From NCBI RefSeq assembly GCF_002733835.1, contig NZ_NVWY01000030.1, forward strand, positions 1-64,000: a stretch of 64,000 nt of DNA. The letters are read 5' to 3'. The DNA comes from Alcanivorax sp. GTDB taxonomy: Bacteria > Pseudomonadota > Gammaproteobacteria > Pseudomonadales > Alcanivoracaceae. The position numbers were made by a program, and so were the translations under genes. Below the pieces are notes generated by a model. The model made no database searches and had not been told where the DNA came from. It saw only the letters and a program-made list of their open reading frames with translations. This document shows, piece after piece, positions 53,208 to 62,256 of this stretch (position 1 is the first letter of the stretch; every line of letters starts with the position of its first letter).

Positions 53208-53311
53208 GTTAACCGGGAACTGGCCCTGCAATTGCATTACTGGTGCACAAGGTTGGGTCACAACGCCCTCTGCCTTACACTTGCCCAAACTCGACTTTCA
53301 GGAAACCCGGT

Positions 53312-53794
53312 ATGAAACCTCTGCTTGTTCCGGCTCTCGCCCTGCTATTCAGCGGCTGTCATCACTTCAGCAGCTACCAGCAACCCTACGGCGATGACAC
53401 CGCCAAGATCACCTTTACCAGCAACGATACAGCCGCCCAGCCCGTGATCTGCGTCCCCGGCGAGGGCTTCCAGTCCACCGATTACTCGATTGCCCAACGG
53501 CCAATTGGCGGCGACAGCATGAATGAGCTGATGGAAGCCATGAAAAAAAGCCCGGAAGTCACGACCGCCCTGCAGGCATCCCCGCAAGCCCGGATTGGCA
53601 TTATCTACAACCAGAAAAGCACCAATAGCATCAAGCGGAATCGCTGCAAGGTAGCCCTTCAATTTGAAGCGCTTGCGGGCGAGCACTACCAGGCAAAATT
53701 TAACTACACCCAGACGCAATGTGGCCTGTCATTGACCGATAGCAACGGCCACTCAGCTGACGCCGTGCAAATCGACTGGAAATGCCCGCAATAA
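53312..53794 (+). CDS. Lipoprotein of unknown function
   Basis: Protein of 160 residues with a lipoprotein signal peptide: LLFSGC at about 11-16 is a good lipobox, so the mature protein begins at C16. The rest is polar, probably beta-rich, with four more Cys (in ICVPGEG, RNRCKV, TQCGL and WKCP) that could form two disulfides. I recognise no family. An in-frame start lies 69 bases upstream but does not begin a signal peptide. Confidence 0.75.
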   Translation: MKPLLVPALALLFSGCHHFSSYQQPYGDDTAKITFTSNDTAAQPVICVPGEGFQSTDYSIAQRPIGGDSMNELMEAMKKSPEVTTALQASPQARIGIIYNQKSTNSIKRNRCKVALQFEALAGEHYQAKFNYTQTQCGLSLTDSNGHSADAVQIDWKCPQ

Positions 53795-53812
53795 AATTCC
53801 TTTTTGGTGCAC

Positions 53813-53829
53813 TGCACTGTTGCGGTGCA
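53813..53829 (+). promoter_or_regulatory. NtrC binding site
   Basis: TGCACTGTTGCGGTGCA keeps every conserved position of the NtrC enhancer site (GCAC-N7-GTGC, as in the glnA enhancer of enteric bacteria). A further GGTGCA half-site begins at 53806. It lies 87 bases before the sigma-54 -24 element at 53916, a normal enhancer distance. Confidence 0.75.
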
Positions 53830-53915
53830 CCCCCTTTTACATTGCAGCTCTGTCACCCCCCTCTCCTTCCCTCCCGATAACCTTAACCTACTGTTAAATA
53901 AAGAAAAAACAAAAC

Positions 53916-53931
53916 TGGCACACTCTCTGCA
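53916..53931 (+). promoter_or_regulatory. Sigma-54 promoter of the TorF porin gene
   Basis: TGGCACACTCTCTGCA has GG at 53917-53918 and GC at 53929-53930 with exactly ten bases between, and good TGGCAC and CTGCA elements. Transcription would start near 53942, giving a leader of about 67 bases. An AT-rich tract precedes it. Confidence 0.75.
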
Positions 53932-54008
53932 TTATCTCTTTCGAGCCTGATAGGCGGTGCGCCACCTGCGCACACTTGAACAAATTAGACTTGTTAAGAG
54001 GGTTGCAC

Positions 54009-54722
54009 ATGAAAAACGTATTTGGTCTGAAGAAAACGCTTATTGCTTCCACTATTGCGGCAGCAAGCGTGGTGGCTCCGTCTATGGCAGCTGCAGAAAT
54101 CAGCGGTAGCCTGGGTATCGCCAGCATGTACTTGTGGCGTGGTCAGGACGTGTCCGCAGGTACCGCCAACGTTTCCGGCAGCCTGGACTATTCCACCGAT
54201 GCGGGTTTTTACGCTGGCACCTGGATTTCTTCTGCTGGTACAGCCGTAGATGGGGACACCACTTCTACTGAAACCGATTTCTACGTAGGTTTCGGCGGTG
54301 AAGCAGGCGGCTTGAGCTATGACCTGTCCTACATCACCTACGTTTACCCGGAATTCGATGTGGGCGCCGGGGAGCTTGGTGAAGTGATTCTCGGCCTGGG
54401 AATGGGTGGCTTCAGTGCAACCCTATACAGCTATGCGGGCTGGGAGCAAAACATTTCTGATGGGGGTGATGGCTCTACCGATATGAGCTTTGGTGATGAC
54501 AACTACGTCACCCTGGGCTACGACTACGAAGATTTTGGTATCCTGGTAGGGACCTGGATGTATGAAGCTGACGACAGTGACTACACCCACGTAGACCTGA
54601 GCTATTCCCCTATCGAAAACCTGACCTTTACCGTGTCAAAAGTTGTTGATAGTGATGAGTTTGCTGGCGTCACCGATGACCAAGATCCACTGTTCGTCGT
54701 GGGCTACAGCTTCCCACTCTAA
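54009..54722 (+). CDS. TorF family putative porin
   Basis: Outer-membrane barrel of 237 residues of the TorF/gcw_chp (TIGR02001) type. A signal peptide ends near residue 29 (MAAA), followed by EISGSLGIASMYLWRGQDVS, the family opening, and a row of beta strands ending in VVGYSFPL. Family members are often found beside amtB or other nitrogen genes. With an NtrC site and a sigma-54 promoter upstream, it is probably a nitrogen-starvation porin. AGAGGG precedes the ATG. Confidence 0.9.
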   Translation: MKNVFGLKKTLIASTIAAASVVAPSMAAAEISGSLGIASMYLWRGQDVSAGTANVSGSLDYSTDAGFYAGTWISSAGTAVDGDTTSTETDFYVGFGGEAGGLSYDLSYITYVYPEFDVGAGELGEVILGLGMGGFSATLYSYAGWEQNISDGGDGSTDMSFGDDNYVTLGYDYEDFGILVGTWMYEADDSDYTHVDLSYSPIENLTFTVSKVVDSDEFAGVTDDQDPLFVVGYSFPL

Positions 54723-54774
54723 GTAACACGATTCATAACACTCCTTCGGGCGACTCCGGTCGCCCACTGTTTAC

Positions 54775-54835
54775 GCCGCAGGGCTCTCCCTGGTCCTCGC
54801 AAGCACGCAAGCAACCCTGCGGCGCTTTTTATTTT
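54775..54835 (+). terminator. Terminator after the TorF porin gene
   Basis: GCCGCAGGG at 54775-54783 pairs with CCCTGCGGC at 54815-54823, followed by GCTTTTTATTTT. Before it, GGGCGAC-TCCG-GTCGCCC (54748-54765) makes another stable hairpin after the stop. Confidence 0.8.
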
Positions 54836-54925
54836 ACCCTTGATGCTCAACGCCCGATGCCTGACGCCTAAAAGCAAAGAATGAGCGGCGTGACCCACAG
54901 CATAAAACTTCCCGCATTTTTTCTT

Positions 54926-55858
54926 CTAGTGCCCAAAATACACCACCAGTGCATCATGATCTGAAATTGGCGCCACACCCTGGCTGCCATACAAACTGCC
55001 ATAACGCCCCGCATTACCACGACTCACCGCGACCTTGCTAACAGAAGGCTTCAAACCGGGTGACACCCAGATATGGTCCAGCGCTTGCGGGCGACAACGG
55101 TGGCGGAAACTGTAGCGTTCCTTTTCAGGCAAGAACGACCAGAGATTGAGCAAGCCCGATTGCTCAAAGCGTTCATAGCTGGCAGAAAATCTGCCAGCTC
55201 CCCAGGTGGTGTTGAAGTCCCCCGCGATGATCACCGGCGAGGCCTGCGCCGTTACCCAATTGGCCAGCAACGCCGCTTGAGTTTGCCGTTTTTCATGGAC
55301 CCAGGCTTTCTTTAAATCCCGAGCACTGCGCCAATGCACGACCACCAACTTCCCCGCAAGTGGGGCCTCAAGCGCAAGTAGCAACGGTGGCCGTGAATAC
55401 AACGCCTGGCCATGAAAGCGCTGATCCGTAAACAGCGTACTCACCGCACCGATTTTTACCGGAAGGCGATACATCACCGCCACATCCATACCCGAAGGGT
55501 CATTGCCTTCGCGCAACACCGAACGATACCGGTAGCCCCGCTGCGCCAACCGATCCACCAGCCGATCCAGCACTGCCTGGTTTTCCACTTCCTGGAGCGC
55601 CAGAATGTGCGGCGCCTTCAGCCCCTCAACAATAAATTCCGCAACGGCAGTCACCCGTGCTTTCAGCAACACCGACGACACAGGATCATCCCGCTCGCTG
55701 TTCTTGTAGTCATCGCGCAAGCGCCACAGATTCAGGGTTGCCAGCGCCCATGTCTGCTCAGGCGCTGCGGGCACGCCACGGGCAGGCTCAAGCCGGGCAC
55801 AATCTGCCGGGGCCAACAGCGGGAAAAGAATAAGGGCAATCAGAATGAATAAGCGCAT
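54926..55858 (-). CDS. Exported endonuclease/exonuclease/phosphatase family protein
   Basis: EEP-fold phosphoesterase of 310 residues with a signal peptide (about 1-18). Active-site blocks are LNLWRL, ILALQEVENQ with the metal Glu, DVAVMYR, the central IIAGDFNTTWG, and SDHDALVVYF near the end with the catalytic Asp-His pair. The combination resembles extracellular nucleases but also sphingomyelinases, so the substrate is open. The ATG at 55858 starts the signal peptide; an upstream in-frame start is less likely. Confidence 0.87.
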   Translation of the reverse strand: MRLFILIALILFPLLAPADCARLEPARGVPAAPEQTWALATLNLWRLRDDYKNSERDDPVSSVLLKARVTAVAEFIVEGLKAPHILALQEVENQAVLDRLVDRLAQRGYRYRSVLREGNDPSGMDVAVMYRLPVKIGAVSTLFTDQRFHGQALYSRPPLLLALEAPLAGKLVVVHWRSARDLKKAWVHEKRQTQAALLANWVTAQASPVIIAGDFNTTWGAGRFSASYERFEQSGLLNLWSFLPEKERYSFRHRCRPQALDHIWVSPGLKPSVSKVAVSRGNAGRYGSLYGSQGVAPISDHDALVVYFGH

Positions 55859-56052
55859 GCAGGCAGTGTATGTACACCACCAGCCGCGCAATAGAGGCAT
55901 AAACGCAAGTATTTGTAGGTGGCTTTAACCCAGGGGCACAGTTTTGCAGGTTGTATTCGCCAGAAAGGCGTAATCCGACCTTATTTATGGTGACACGATG
56001 CGTAACCAAGACAGCACGCACTGGAAAAACAGGAGTGCCCGTCTAATTCGCG

Positions 56053-56082
56053 CTCAAAAAAAACCCGCCGGAGAGGCGGGTT
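56053..56082 (-). terminator. Rho-independent terminator on the minus strand
   Basis: AACCCGCC and GGCGGGTT (about 56062-56069 and 56075-56082) form the stem; on the minus strand it is followed by an unbroken run of T (complement of the A-run at 56056-56063). It ends the porin/PBP-like unit. Confidence 0.9.
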
Positions 56083-56093
56083 AAACAACACAG

Positions 56094-56501
56094 TCAGGGT
56101 CGATATACCACTTTTAATTGTGGCGTGACCTCTGTTTCGTCCACGTACCCGATGAAATTTCGATTACTGCCAATCAGCATTACCATCTCGCGATTGCTGG
56201 ACACTTCCCGGGGCGGCATGCCACGGCCGGTGAAAATCATCCTGGCCCAATAACTTTTCATCTGCTCTGCGCTTTTGCCCAACACTTGCTGATAAAAGCT
56301 GGTGCGCTCAGTGCTTTTGGCTGGCAGATCCAGAGGTTTCAAGGCGACCCCGGACGCGCGGCGAGTCAAACCATTAAACAACTGGCGCACTTCGTCCTGG
56401 GTCAGCACGGTCAATTCGCTGCTGGCGGAAACCACTACAACCGGCTCGGCGTGCAGCGTGGCCGACAGCGTCAGGAGCAATGAAATTATCCATTTCTTCA
56501 T
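56094..56501 (-). CDS. PstS-like single-domain periplasmic binding protein
   Basis: Exported protein of 135 residues with a signal peptide (about 1-19). It matches half of a phosphate-binding protein: LTQDEVRQLFNGLTRR, TSFYQQVLGKSAEQMKSYWARMIFTGRG and IGYVDETEV are shared with PstS-like domains. I take the ATG at 56501, seven bases after GGGAG; the ATG at 56507 is too close. It follows a porin gene by 12 bases in the same operon. Such pairs occur in marine gammaproteobacteria and may sense or bind anions, but the ligand is unknown. Confidence 0.85.
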   Translation of the reverse strand: MKKWIISLLLTLSATLHAEPVVVVSASSELTVLTQDEVRQLFNGLTRRASGVALKPLDLPAKSTERTSFYQQVLGKSAEQMKSYWARMIFTGRGMPPREVSSNREMVMLIGSNRNFIGYVDETEVTPQLKVVYRP

Positions 56502-56513
56502 TATCATTCTCCC

Positions 56514-57749
56514 TTAAAAGACCAGATCGGCGCTGAGACGCACAATGGTGGCATGATCATCTTCCATCTCTGCCCCCGGGTCGGTGACAAAGAACCCCGT
56601 GGTGGAAACCTCATCATCGGAGAAGTCGTAGTAGTAACTGAACTCCCCTTTCAGGGCGATAGAATCGGTGAGCGAGTAACGTAATCCCGCCGTCCAGCTT
56701 TTCTGCTGCTCGGCCAGGCCATCATTGATCGGGCCAGGCAAAGAGGAATCCAGATCACGGGGGTCCACTTCTGCCCAAGTCAGCAGCGGCATCCATTTGC
56801 CCAGGTACTTGCCCACACTCACATAGCCGCTTTGACTGCTGGGGTACCAGTTACCAAAGTCCAGCCGCGCTACCTCAGCAGACATGAACCAGCTGCCGTC
56901 ATCATATTGCAGGCCCAGACCGGCGAAGTAGGTGTACACCTCGTCAAAGGACAACCCCAACGCGGTGGCAGGAATCAGCGCATCCAGATCATCCTGGCCC
57001 ACGGACACATCCGCTGCGGTGTATGCCGCCCGCACGGTCCAGTCACGCCAGCGGCTGGTCAGATTCATACCGGCAAGATCGTCAGCCTGGTATTGCGCAT
57101 TGTTGGTACGCGGCCCGCCATCCACAGTGCTGGAGCCCCAGAAGCCACTAAGCCGATGGCTGACCGGGCCGGTATTGAACCCCCAGGTCGCTTCCAGTGC
57201 TTCCATGGTTTTGATGGGCGCCAGCTGATACACCTCGGAAGGCAACGACACCCAGGGATAGGCATAACCCACATCCACATACTGTGAGTGCAGATAGAAC
57301 GGCGCCACAATACGCCCCGCCTTGACGCTGACGCTCTCGGTAACGTCGTAGTCCAGGTAGGCCCATTGCACTTCCGCATTGAAATCATCGGCCCCGGAGG
57401 CAAACAGCTGAACCACCGCCTCGGCCTTGTCGGTGAGCTGGGCGTTAAACTGCACGCCGGCACGGGTAAGGGAATCATGACTCCACTTATCACCGGAGCC
57501 ATCGATGTAGCTGCCGTCCTCACCCAAGGTGGTGTCCGCCTCGGCACGGCTCATGCCGGCGGAGAGGAATCCATTGATACGCAGCCGCTCGGGCTGTGTC
57601 AGGCTGCTTTCAACCTGTTGCTGTTCCAGCTTTTCAAGGCGCTGCTGATACTCACGCAGCGTCTGCTCTACATCGCTATCAGCAGCACCAGCCCATAACG
57701 GGACAGCACCCAGCGACGCGCTGAGCAAGACGGACAATACCTTTCTCAT
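56514..57749 (-). CDS. Porin-like outer membrane protein
   Basis: Outer-membrane protein of 411 residues with a signal peptide (about 1-22), a short coiled coil (about 27-46, QTLREYQQRLEKLEQQQ) and a beta barrel ending in ATIVRLSADLVF with terminal Phe. The N-terminal coiled coil suits a trimeric porin, as in OprO/DcaP types. It is encoded with a small phosphate-binding-like protein, so anion uptake is plausible but unproven. Confidence 0.85.
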   Translation of the reverse strand: MRKVLSVLLSASLGAVPLWAGAADSDVEQTLREYQQRLEKLEQQQVESSLTQPERLRINGFLSAGMSRAEADTTLGEDGSYIDGSGDKWSHDSLTRAGVQFNAQLTDKAEAVVQLFASGADDFNAEVQWAYLDYDVTESVSVKAGRIVAPFYLHSQYVDVGYAYPWVSLPSEVYQLAPIKTMEALEATWGFNTGPVSHRLSGFWGSSTVDGGPRTNNAQYQADDLAGMNLTSRWRDWTVRAAYTAADVSVGQDDLDALIPATALGLSFDEVYTYFAGLGLQYDDGSWFMSAEVARLDFGNWYPSSQSGYVSVGKYLGKWMPLLTWAEVDPRDLDSSLPGPINDGLAEQQKSWTAGLRYSLTDSIALKGEFSYYYDFSDDEVSTTGFFVTDPGAEMEDDHATIVRLSADLVF

Positions 57750-57832
57750 AGTCTCCCCACAGACACTTCGTCTTTTTCATTAAAGTTTTACTACGACGAA
57801 AGAATGGCATTATCCGTAATTACGGTGGGGAT

Positions 57833-58288
57833 TCAAGACTCCTCTGGCGCCTCGCGGCGCACCGGCAACGCCGAACACAGTGCGTCCCCTTCGGCCTGCA
57901 ACAAGCAAACCGTGACCGACTCCCCGAGCTGCGGGACGCGTTGCAGCTTCATCAGCATCAAATGATCCCCTCCAGGTGTCAGGGAGAAAGAGTCCCCCGG
58001 CGCCAGCATGATGTGGTGCAAGTGCCCCATCTTGCGCGTCCCGTCATCCAGGGTTTTCATGCTGTGCAGCATGGTATGGCCCGCAATATCACTGCGGGCC
58101 CCGGTAATTTTTACGCTGGTTTCCCCGTTGTTGGTTACGGTGAGGTACCCGGCCATGGTCGGCGATACCGGCGGCACCGCTCGCAGCCAGCCACCGGAAA
58201 TACTCACGTCGGCGTTAGCGACGCCCGCACCCAGAGCCGCCGCCAGGGCCGCCACCTGACATGCCGTTTTACAAAAGCGATTCAACAT
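57833..58288 (-). CDS. Periplasmic copper chaperone PCu(A)C
   Basis: Copper(I) chaperone of 151 residues that helps load the CuA site of cytochrome oxidase. A signal peptide covers about 1-26. The copper motif is spread over HTMLHSMK, MGHLHHIM and GGDHLMLMKL, as H..M residues in the family pattern. It overlaps the SCO gene by 20 bases, so the two copper delivery proteins are co-translated, although the oxidase genes lie about 30 kb away. Confidence 0.92.
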   Translation of the reverse strand: MLNRFCKTACQVAALAAALGAGVANADVSISGGWLRAVPPVSPTMAGYLTVTNNGETSVKITGARSDIAGHTMLHSMKTLDDGTRKMGHLHHIMLAPGDSFSLTPGGDHLMLMKLQRVPQLGESVTVCLLQAEGDALCSALPVRREAPEES

Positions 58289-58841
58289 CCGCTACCACCT
58301 CATCAACTTTGAAATCCGCCGGATACAGCTTGCGCACCCGCGCCTGGTCATCCAGCAGGTAAATGTAATCACTATGGGTAAACAGGTACCCCTGCTCGTC
58401 AGCCTCCTTATCCTTGATAAAGACCACACCGTACTGCTTGGCGACCTCGCGAATTTGTTCCAGGCTACCAGTCAGGCCAATCATGTCCGCCTTGAACCAG
58501 GGCAGGTATTCCTTCAGGTGGGCCGCCGTATCGCGCTCGGGATCGAACGTAATGAACACCGGTTGCACCTGATCGGCCACCCCTTCTTCTTCCAGATGAC
58601 GGTAAACCTGAGCCACCTGGGCCAGCACCGCCGGGCAGATATCCGGGCAATGGGTGTAACCAAAGAACAGGATCGACACCTGGCCCTTCAATTTTTCCGC
58701 CTGAAAAGGCTCGCCATTCTGGTCTGTCAGGGTGAAATCCCCCCCCAGCCTCGTATTCACTGGCAGGTCGCTTTCCTGCTTGCCACAGCCGGCCAGCACC
58801 AACGCTGCCAGCAATGGCAGCACATACAGCAGTTTTCGCAT
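58269..58841 (-). CDS. SCO1/SenC family copper-binding lipoprotein
   Basis: Thioredoxin-fold copper protein of 190 residues involved in CuA assembly. A lipobox LVLAGC ends at C19, so it is anchored in the inner membrane. The copper ligands are C65 and C69 in THCPDICP and H156 in FTHSDYIYLLD. Upstream in-frame starts exist (to 58898), but the ATG at 58841 begins the signal peptide. It is co-transcribed with the PCu(A)C gene. Confidence 0.94.
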   Translation of the reverse strand: MRKLLYVLPLLAALVLAGCGKQESDLPVNTRLGGDFTLTDQNGEPFQAEKLKGQVSILFFGYTHCPDICPAVLAQVAQVYRHLEEEGVADQVQPVFITFDPERDTAAHLKEYLPWFKADMIGLTGSLEQIREVAKQYGVVFIKDKEADEQGYLFTHSDYIYLLDDQARVRKLYPADFKVDEVVADVESLL

Positions 58842-58921
58842 GAATTCTCCGGTTCGCAGTTTGCAGCAGTCAGCGGTATAATCCGCGCCCATTTTCACTC
58901 TATTTGACGGTTAGGCAACCC

Positions 58922-60259
58922 ATGGCACGTAAGCTGTTTATCCAGACCCACGGCTGCCAGATGAACGAGTACGACTCCACTCGCATGGTGGACCTGCTCG
59001 AATCCAGCCACGGCCTGGAGCCCACCGACAACCCGGAAGAAGCGGATGTGCTGCTTCTCAACACCTGTTCTATCCGGGAAAAAGCCCAGGAAAAGGTCTT
59101 CCACCAGCTGGGCCGCTGGAAAAAGCTGAAAGACGCCAAACCCGACATGATTATCGGCGTGGGCGGCTGTGTGGCCAGCCAGGAAGGCGATGCCATCCGC
59201 GACCGTGCACCCTATGTGGACGTGGTATTTGGTCCTCAAACCCTGCACCGCCTGCCCGGCCTGATTACCCAGGCCGCCAGCACCCGCGAGCTGGCCATTG
59301 ATGTGACCTTCCCGGAAATCGAAAAATTCGACAACCTTCCGGAACCCAGCGTAGACGGCCCCTCCGCTTTCGTTTCCATCATGGAGGGCTGCTCCAAGTA
59401 CTGTACGTTCTGCGTGGTGCCCTACACCCGCGGCGAAGAAGTCAGCCGTCCGGTTCAGCCCGTGCTCAGTGAAATCCAGCACCTGGCGGACATGGGTGTG
59501 CGCGAGGTTAACCTGCTGGGCCAGAACGTGAACGCCTACCAGGGCGTGGGCGCCGATGGCGATACCCTGGATCTGGCCGACCTGATCCGCCTGATCCGTG
59601 ACATCGACGGCATCGATCGCATTCGCTACACCACCAGCCATCCGGTGGAGTTTTCCGATGCGCTGATTCAGGTGTACGAAGACGTGCCGGAACTGGTCAG
59701 CCACCTGCACCTGCCGGTGCAATCCGGCTCCGACCGCATTCTCGCCATGATGAAGCGCAACCACATGGTGCTGGAATACAAGAGCAAGCTGCGCAAGCTC
59801 AAGCGCATTCGTCCGGACATTTCCTTCAGCTCGGATTTCATCATCGGCTTCCCCGGCGAAACCGACCGGGACTTCGAAGACACCATGGACCTGATCCATG
59901 ATATCGGCTTCGACATGTCCTTCAGCTTCATCTACAGCGCCCGCCCCGGCACCCCGGCGGCGGACCTGCCCGACGATGTGGACGTGGACGTGAAGAAGCA
60001 GCGCCTGGCGATTCTCCAGCAGCGCATCAACCAGAACGCCCAGGACATCTCCCGCAAAATGGTGGGCAGCACCCAGCGCATTCTGGTGGATGGTTTCTCC
60101 AAGAAGGACCCGGGCCAGCTCAAGGGCCGCACGGAAAACAACCGGGTGGTGAACTTCCAGTGCGACGACACCGACCTGATCGGCAAGTTCGTGGATGTGA
60201 CCATTGCCCAGGCGTACAGCAATTCCCTGCTGGGCAGCGATCCGCGCAACCCGGGCTAG
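58922..60259 (+). CDS. miaB: tRNA-2-methylthio-N6-dimethylallyladenosine synthase
   Basis: Radical-SAM methylthiotransferase of 445 residues that modifies A37 of tRNA. The N-terminal UPF0004 domain holds C12, C49 and C83 for one iron-sulfur cluster; the radical-SAM motif is C157-SKY-C161-TF-C164; and a TRAM domain ends the protein. The ATG at 58922 matches the usual [19 protein letters not shown] opening. It is divergent from the SCO gene. Confidence 0.97.
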   Translation: MARKLFIQTHGCQMNEYDSTRMVDLLESSHGLEPTDNPEEADVLLLNTCSIREKAQEKVFHQLGRWKKLKDAKPDMIIGVGGCVASQEGDAIRDRAPYVDVVFGPQTLHRLPGLITQAASTRELAIDVTFPEIEKFDNLPEPSVDGPSAFVSIMEGCSKYCTFCVVPYTRGEEVSRPVQPVLSEIQHLADMGVREVNLLGQNVNAYQGVGADGDTLDLADLIRLIRDIDGIDRIRYTTSHPVEFSDALIQVYEDVPELVSHLHLPVQSGSDRILAMMKRNHMVLEYKSKLRKLKRIRPDISFSSDFIIGFPGETDRDFEDTMDLIHDIGFDMSFSFIYSARPGTPAADLPDDVDVDVKKQRLAILQQRINQNAQDISRKMVGSTQRILVDGFSKKDPGQLKGRTENNRVVNFQCDDTDLIGKFVDVTIAQAYSNSLLGSDPRNPG

Positions 60260-60287
60260 CCCGGGCCTTGCCGGGCCTTGCCGGGCT
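60250..60287. repeat. GC palindrome and tandem decamer at the miaB end
   Basis: CCCGGGCTAGCCCGGG (60250-60265) is a perfect palindrome containing the miaB stop TAG. It runs into two full copies of CCGGGCCTTG (60261-60280) and a partial third. This could fold as a terminator-like hairpin but no U-run follows. Confidence 0.6.
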
Positions 60288-60399
60288 CATATCGTTATAG
60301 CAATTCGTTCCACCCGAACAGCTTTTAATTAGCGTCTGGTTATATAGACTTGAACCTCATTCGTGTTGACCAACGCCGATCTATTTGTGAGGACAAACC

Positions 60400-61401
60400 A
60401 TGCGTGTGTGGATTTCCGCTCTGCTGCTGGCCATCGCCGGCGCCGCCAGTGCCCAGCAGACCCTGCTGAACAGCTCCTACGATATCGCCCGTGAACTGTT
60501 TGCCGCCGTGAACCCGAAATTCCAGGCCCACTGGCAGGAAATGACCGGCGAAGACGTCACCATTCAGCAGTCCCACTCCGGTTCCTCCAAACAGGCCCGC
60601 GCCATCCTGCAGGGCCTGAAAGCCGATGTGGTGACCTTTAACCAGGTCACCGACGTCAACGTGCTGCACGACAAGGGCAAACTGATCCCGGCGAACTGGA
60701 ACACCCGCCTGCCCAACAACTCCAGCCCCTACTACTCCACCACCGCATTCCTGGTGCGCAAGGGCAACCCGAAAAACATTCAGGGCTGGGCCGACCTGGC
60801 GAAAGACGACGTCAGTGTGGTGTTCCCCAACCCGAAGACCTCCGGCAACGGCCGCTACACCTACCTGGCTGCCTGGATGGCCACCAGTGATCGCCTGGAC
60901 GGGGATGAAGAAAAGATCCGCGATTACATGGCCCAGTTTCTCGCCAACGTGGCGGTATTCGATTCCGGTGGGCGCGCGGCCACCGTCACCTTTGCCGAGC
61001 GTGAAATCGGCGACGTGCTGATCAGCTTCGAGTCGGAGGTGAACAACATCCGCAAGCAGTACGGCAGCGACGACTACGACGTGGTAGTCCCGAAAACCTC
61101 CGTGCTGGCCGAATTCCCGGTTACCGTGGTGGACAAGGTGGTGGACCAGAAAGGCACCCGTAAAGTCGCCACTGAATACTTGAACTTCCTCTACAGTGAA
61201 GACATTCAGCGGCTGCTGGCCGGCTTCAACTACCGGGTGCATAACGACACCGTGGTAAAGGAAACCGCCGACCAGTTCCCCCCGGTGAAACTGCTGGAAG
61301 TGGCAGACTATTTCGGCTCCTGGGCGGAGGCCCAGAAGACCCACTTTGCGTCTGGTGGCGAGCTGGATCGCTTGCAAGCCAAGGCCCGGAGCCTGCGCTA
61401 A
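60400..61401 (+). CDS. sbp: Sulfate ABC transporter, substrate-binding protein
   Basis: Periplasmic sulfate-binding protein of 333 residues (Sbp/CysP type). A signal peptide ends at about residue 18 (ASA). Mature motifs include [40 protein letters not shown] and the later [19 protein letters not shown], all family signatures with anion-binding Ser and Trp positions. It heads the sulfate operon. The gene may be named sbp or cysP; the two cannot be told apart here. Confidence 0.95.
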   Translation: MRVWISALLLAIAGAASAQQTLLNSSYDIARELFAAVNPKFQAHWQEMTGEDVTIQQSHSGSSKQARAILQGLKADVVTFNQVTDVNVLHDKGKLIPANWNTRLPNNSSPYYSTTAFLVRKGNPKNIQGWADLAKDDVSVVFPNPKTSGNGRYTYLAAWMATSDRLDGDEEKIRDYMAQFLANVAVFDSGGRAATVTFAEREIGDVLISFESEVNNIRKQYGSDDYDVVVPKTSVLAEFPVTVVDKVVDQKGTRKVATEYLNFLYSEDIQRLLAGFNYRVHNDTVVKETADQFPPVKLLEVADYFGSWAEAQKTHFASGGELDRLQAKARSLR

Positions 61402-61417
61402 ACCGCGCCAACAGACA

Positions 61418-62254
61418 GTGCCCCTACTGCGAACCCAACATTCCGTTTTACCCGGCTTCACGCTCAGCTTCGCGCTGAGCGTGTTGTTTATCTGTCTGGT
61501 GATTCTGGTGCCTCTGTCCGGACTTGCCATCCATGTTTCACAGATGAGCTGGGCCCAGTACTGGGGTGTGATTACCGACCCCCGCTCACTGGCCAGCTTC
61601 CGCGTGACCCTGCTGGCCGCCGCCGGCGCCAGCGGTATCAACGCCGTGGTCGGCCTGCTGTTGGCCTGGGTGATTACCCGCTACCGCTTCCCCGGCCGGC
61701 GCCTGATGGATGCGCTGGTGGACCTGCCGTTCGCCCTGCCCACCGCCGTGGCCGGGCTGACGCTGTCGGCCCTGTTTGCCGCCAACGGCTGGCTGGGGCA
61801 ATGGTTTGAAGCGGTGGGAATCAGTGTCGCCTACACGCCTCTGGGCATCATGATCGCCATGAGTTTCACCAGCCTACCCTTCGTGGTGCGGGCCGTGCAG
61901 CCGGTGCTCGAAGACCTGACGCCCGACGTGGAAGAAGCCGCCGCCACCCTGGGCGCCACGCCCATGGCCACCTTTACCCGGGTGATTCTGGCGCAGCTGA
62001 TGCCGGCGCTGCTCACCGGCACCGCCCTGGCCTTTACCCGCAGCCTGGGGGAATACGGTGCGGTGATTTTTATCGCCGGCAACATGCCCTTCGAAACCGA
62101 AATCCTGTCGCTGCTGGTCAACATCCGCCTGGATGAATTCGACTACGCCGCCGCCAGCGCACTGGCCTCGGTGATCCTGATTGCATCATTGGTGCTGCTC
62201 TTCGGCATCCAGCTGGTGCAATCCCGTCTGACTCGTCGCTGGAAGGGGCACTGA
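61418..62254 (+). CDS. cysT: Sulfate ABC transporter, permease CysT
   Basis: Membrane permease of 278 residues with six helices. The EAA loop region reads EEAAATLGATPMATFTRVILAQLMPALLTG, and LPFALPTAVAGLTLSALF and SLGEYGAVIFIAGNMPF are CysT hallmarks. I prefer a GTG start at 61418, 16 bases after the sbp stop, since the in-frame ATG at 61346 lies inside sbp. It forms the transmembrane pore with CysW. Confidence 0.93.
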   Translation: MPLLRTQHSVLPGFTLSFALSVLFICLVILVPLSGLAIHVSQMSWAQYWGVITDPRSLASFRVTLLAAAGASGINAVVGLLLAWVITRYRFPGRRLMDALVDLPFALPTAVAGLTLSALFAANGWLGQWFEAVGISVAYTPLGIMIAMSFTSLPFVVRAVQPVLEDLTPDVEEAAATLGATPMATFTRVILAQLMPALLTGTALAFTRSLGEYGAVIFIAGNMPFETEILSLLVNIRLDEFDYAAASALASVILIASLVLLFGIQLVQSRLTRRWKGH

Positions 62255-62256
62255 CC

